Part shown: positions 63,544 through 64,000 of the stretch, in pieces | How positions within the stretch are numbered: position 1 is the first letter of the stretch | Layout of the letters: every line of letters begins with the position of its first letter | Origin: Burkholderia ubonensis | Lineage (GTDB): Bacteria > Pseudomonadota > Gammaproteobacteria > Burkholderiales > Burkholderiaceae | Reading direction: 5' to 3' | Length of the DNA: 64,000 nt | Assembly (NCBI RefSeq): GCF_001718695.1 | Contig: NZ_CP013421.1 | Span: 372,001-436,000 of the forward strand | The notes under the pieces: model-generated | Told to the model about the DNA's origin: nothing | Databases searched by the model: none | Seen by the model: only the letters and a program-made list of their open reading frames with translations | Position numbers and translations under genes: made by a program

Positions 63544-64000
63544 TTACTTCGCCGGAACCGGCGGGATCGACTCGTGCGGCGTCGCGGTGCGCGGCGCGCT
63601 CTTGTGCACCATCGTGTACGCGTAGTCGACGCCGATGCCGTACGCGCCCGAATGCTCCTTCGCGATCGCCATCACCGCGTCATACGTGCCGCGGTGCGCC
63701 CAGTCGCGCTGCCACTCGAGCATCACCTGCTGCCAGGTCACCGGCACGACGCCGGCCTGGATCATGCGCTGCATCGCGTAGTCGTGCGCTTCCTTCGACG
63801 TGCCGCCCGACGCGTCGGCCACCATGTAGATTTCGTAGCCGCCTTCCAGCATCGCGCACAGCGCGAACGTGTTGTTGCACACCTCGGTCCACAGGCCCGA
63901 CACGACCACTTTCTTGCGGCCGTTCTTCGCGAGCGCGTCGCGCACCTTCTGGTCGTCCCACGAGTTCATCGAGGTCCGCTCGAGCAGCGGATGATCCGGG
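63544..64000 (-). CDS. Isochorismatase-family cysteine hydrolase (YcaC-like), 5' truncated
   Basis: Partial: about 152 C-terminal residues are seen and the frame is open to the window edge (residues before the first ATG read PDHPLLERTSMNSWDD, a conserved YcaC-type stretch). The catalytic cysteine is in SGLWTEVC. VADASGGTS, QAGVVPVTWQQVMLEWQRDW and EHSGAYGIGVDYAYTM are typical of YcaC-like hydrolases. Members hydrolyse small amides or related compounds in the cytosol; the substrate here is unknown. An ATG at 63969 exists but lies inside the conserved domain, so the real start is outside the window. Confidence 0.85.
   Translation of the reverse strand, partial: PDHPLLERTSMNSWDDQKVRDALAKNGRKKVVVSGLWTEVCNNTFALCAMLEGGYEIYMVADASGGTSKEAHDYAMQRMIQAGVVPVTWQQVMLEWQRDWAHRGTYDAVMAIAKEHSGAYGIGVDYAYTMVHKSAPRTATPHESIPPVPAK

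Overview
The window is GC-rich proteobacterial DNA that looks like Burkholderia (cepacia complex type). About 53 kb of it (2434-55149) is one plus-strand PKS/NRPS locus. From memory, its gene content and order match the occidiofungin/burkholdine glycolipopeptide clusters (ocf genes of B. contaminans MS14): type II thioesterase, UDP-xylose synthase, diaminobutyrate-type aminotransferase, Fe(II)/2-oxoglutarate hydroxylase, hybrid PKS/NRPS, diiron hydroxylase, xylosyltransferase, peptide-export ABC transporter and two LuxR-type regulators. No database search was possible, so this assignment rests on motifs, domain order and residue codes read by eye.

Layout. 1-843: 5'-truncated ureohydrolase. 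940-1839: LysR regulator. 2434-6707: tailoring and precursor genes (thioesterase, UDP-glucuronate decarboxylase, aminotransferase, dioxygenase). 6957-52245: the assembly line. 52242-55149: xylosyltransferase, unknown small protein, ABC exporter. 55296-57290: two convergent, paralogous LuxR-type regulators. 57291-58466: AT-rich gap. 58467-60212: Tat-exported cholesterol-oxidase-like flavoprotein. 60848-64000: minus-strand group of DoxX, amidohydrolase, XapX and a truncated isochorismatase-family gene.

How it should work (inference). A fatty acyl-AMP ligase loads a fatty acid, C12 if the product is C18. Three KS modules extend it. Module 1 keeps a hydroxyl (KR) and adds an alpha-hydroxyl (luciferase-like monooxygenase), module 2 leaves a hydroxyl (KR), and module 3 has no KR, so its ketone is transaminated. 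The result is a 3-amino-5,6,7-trihydroxy fatty acid, to be xylosylated. NRPS modules then add Ser, beta-hydroxy-Tyr (inferred), Dab, one residue I cannot decode (Gly by analogy), Asn, Ser, and a last residue from a module with no adenylation domain. A C-terminal TE cyclises the chain.

Most unusual points: a luciferase-like monooxygenase sits exactly between the two hotdog halves of a PKS dehydratase, and the gene boundary falls there too; two of three AT domains are dead; the terminal NRPS module lacks an A domain; two half-condensation domains sit at protein N-termini; the two Ser adenylation domains are near-identical over 1.34 kb; and six reading-frame breaks interrupt otherwise well-conserved genes, one of them a 7-bp tandem duplication. 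The breaks are either sequence errors or signs of a decaying cluster, and the window alone cannot decide.
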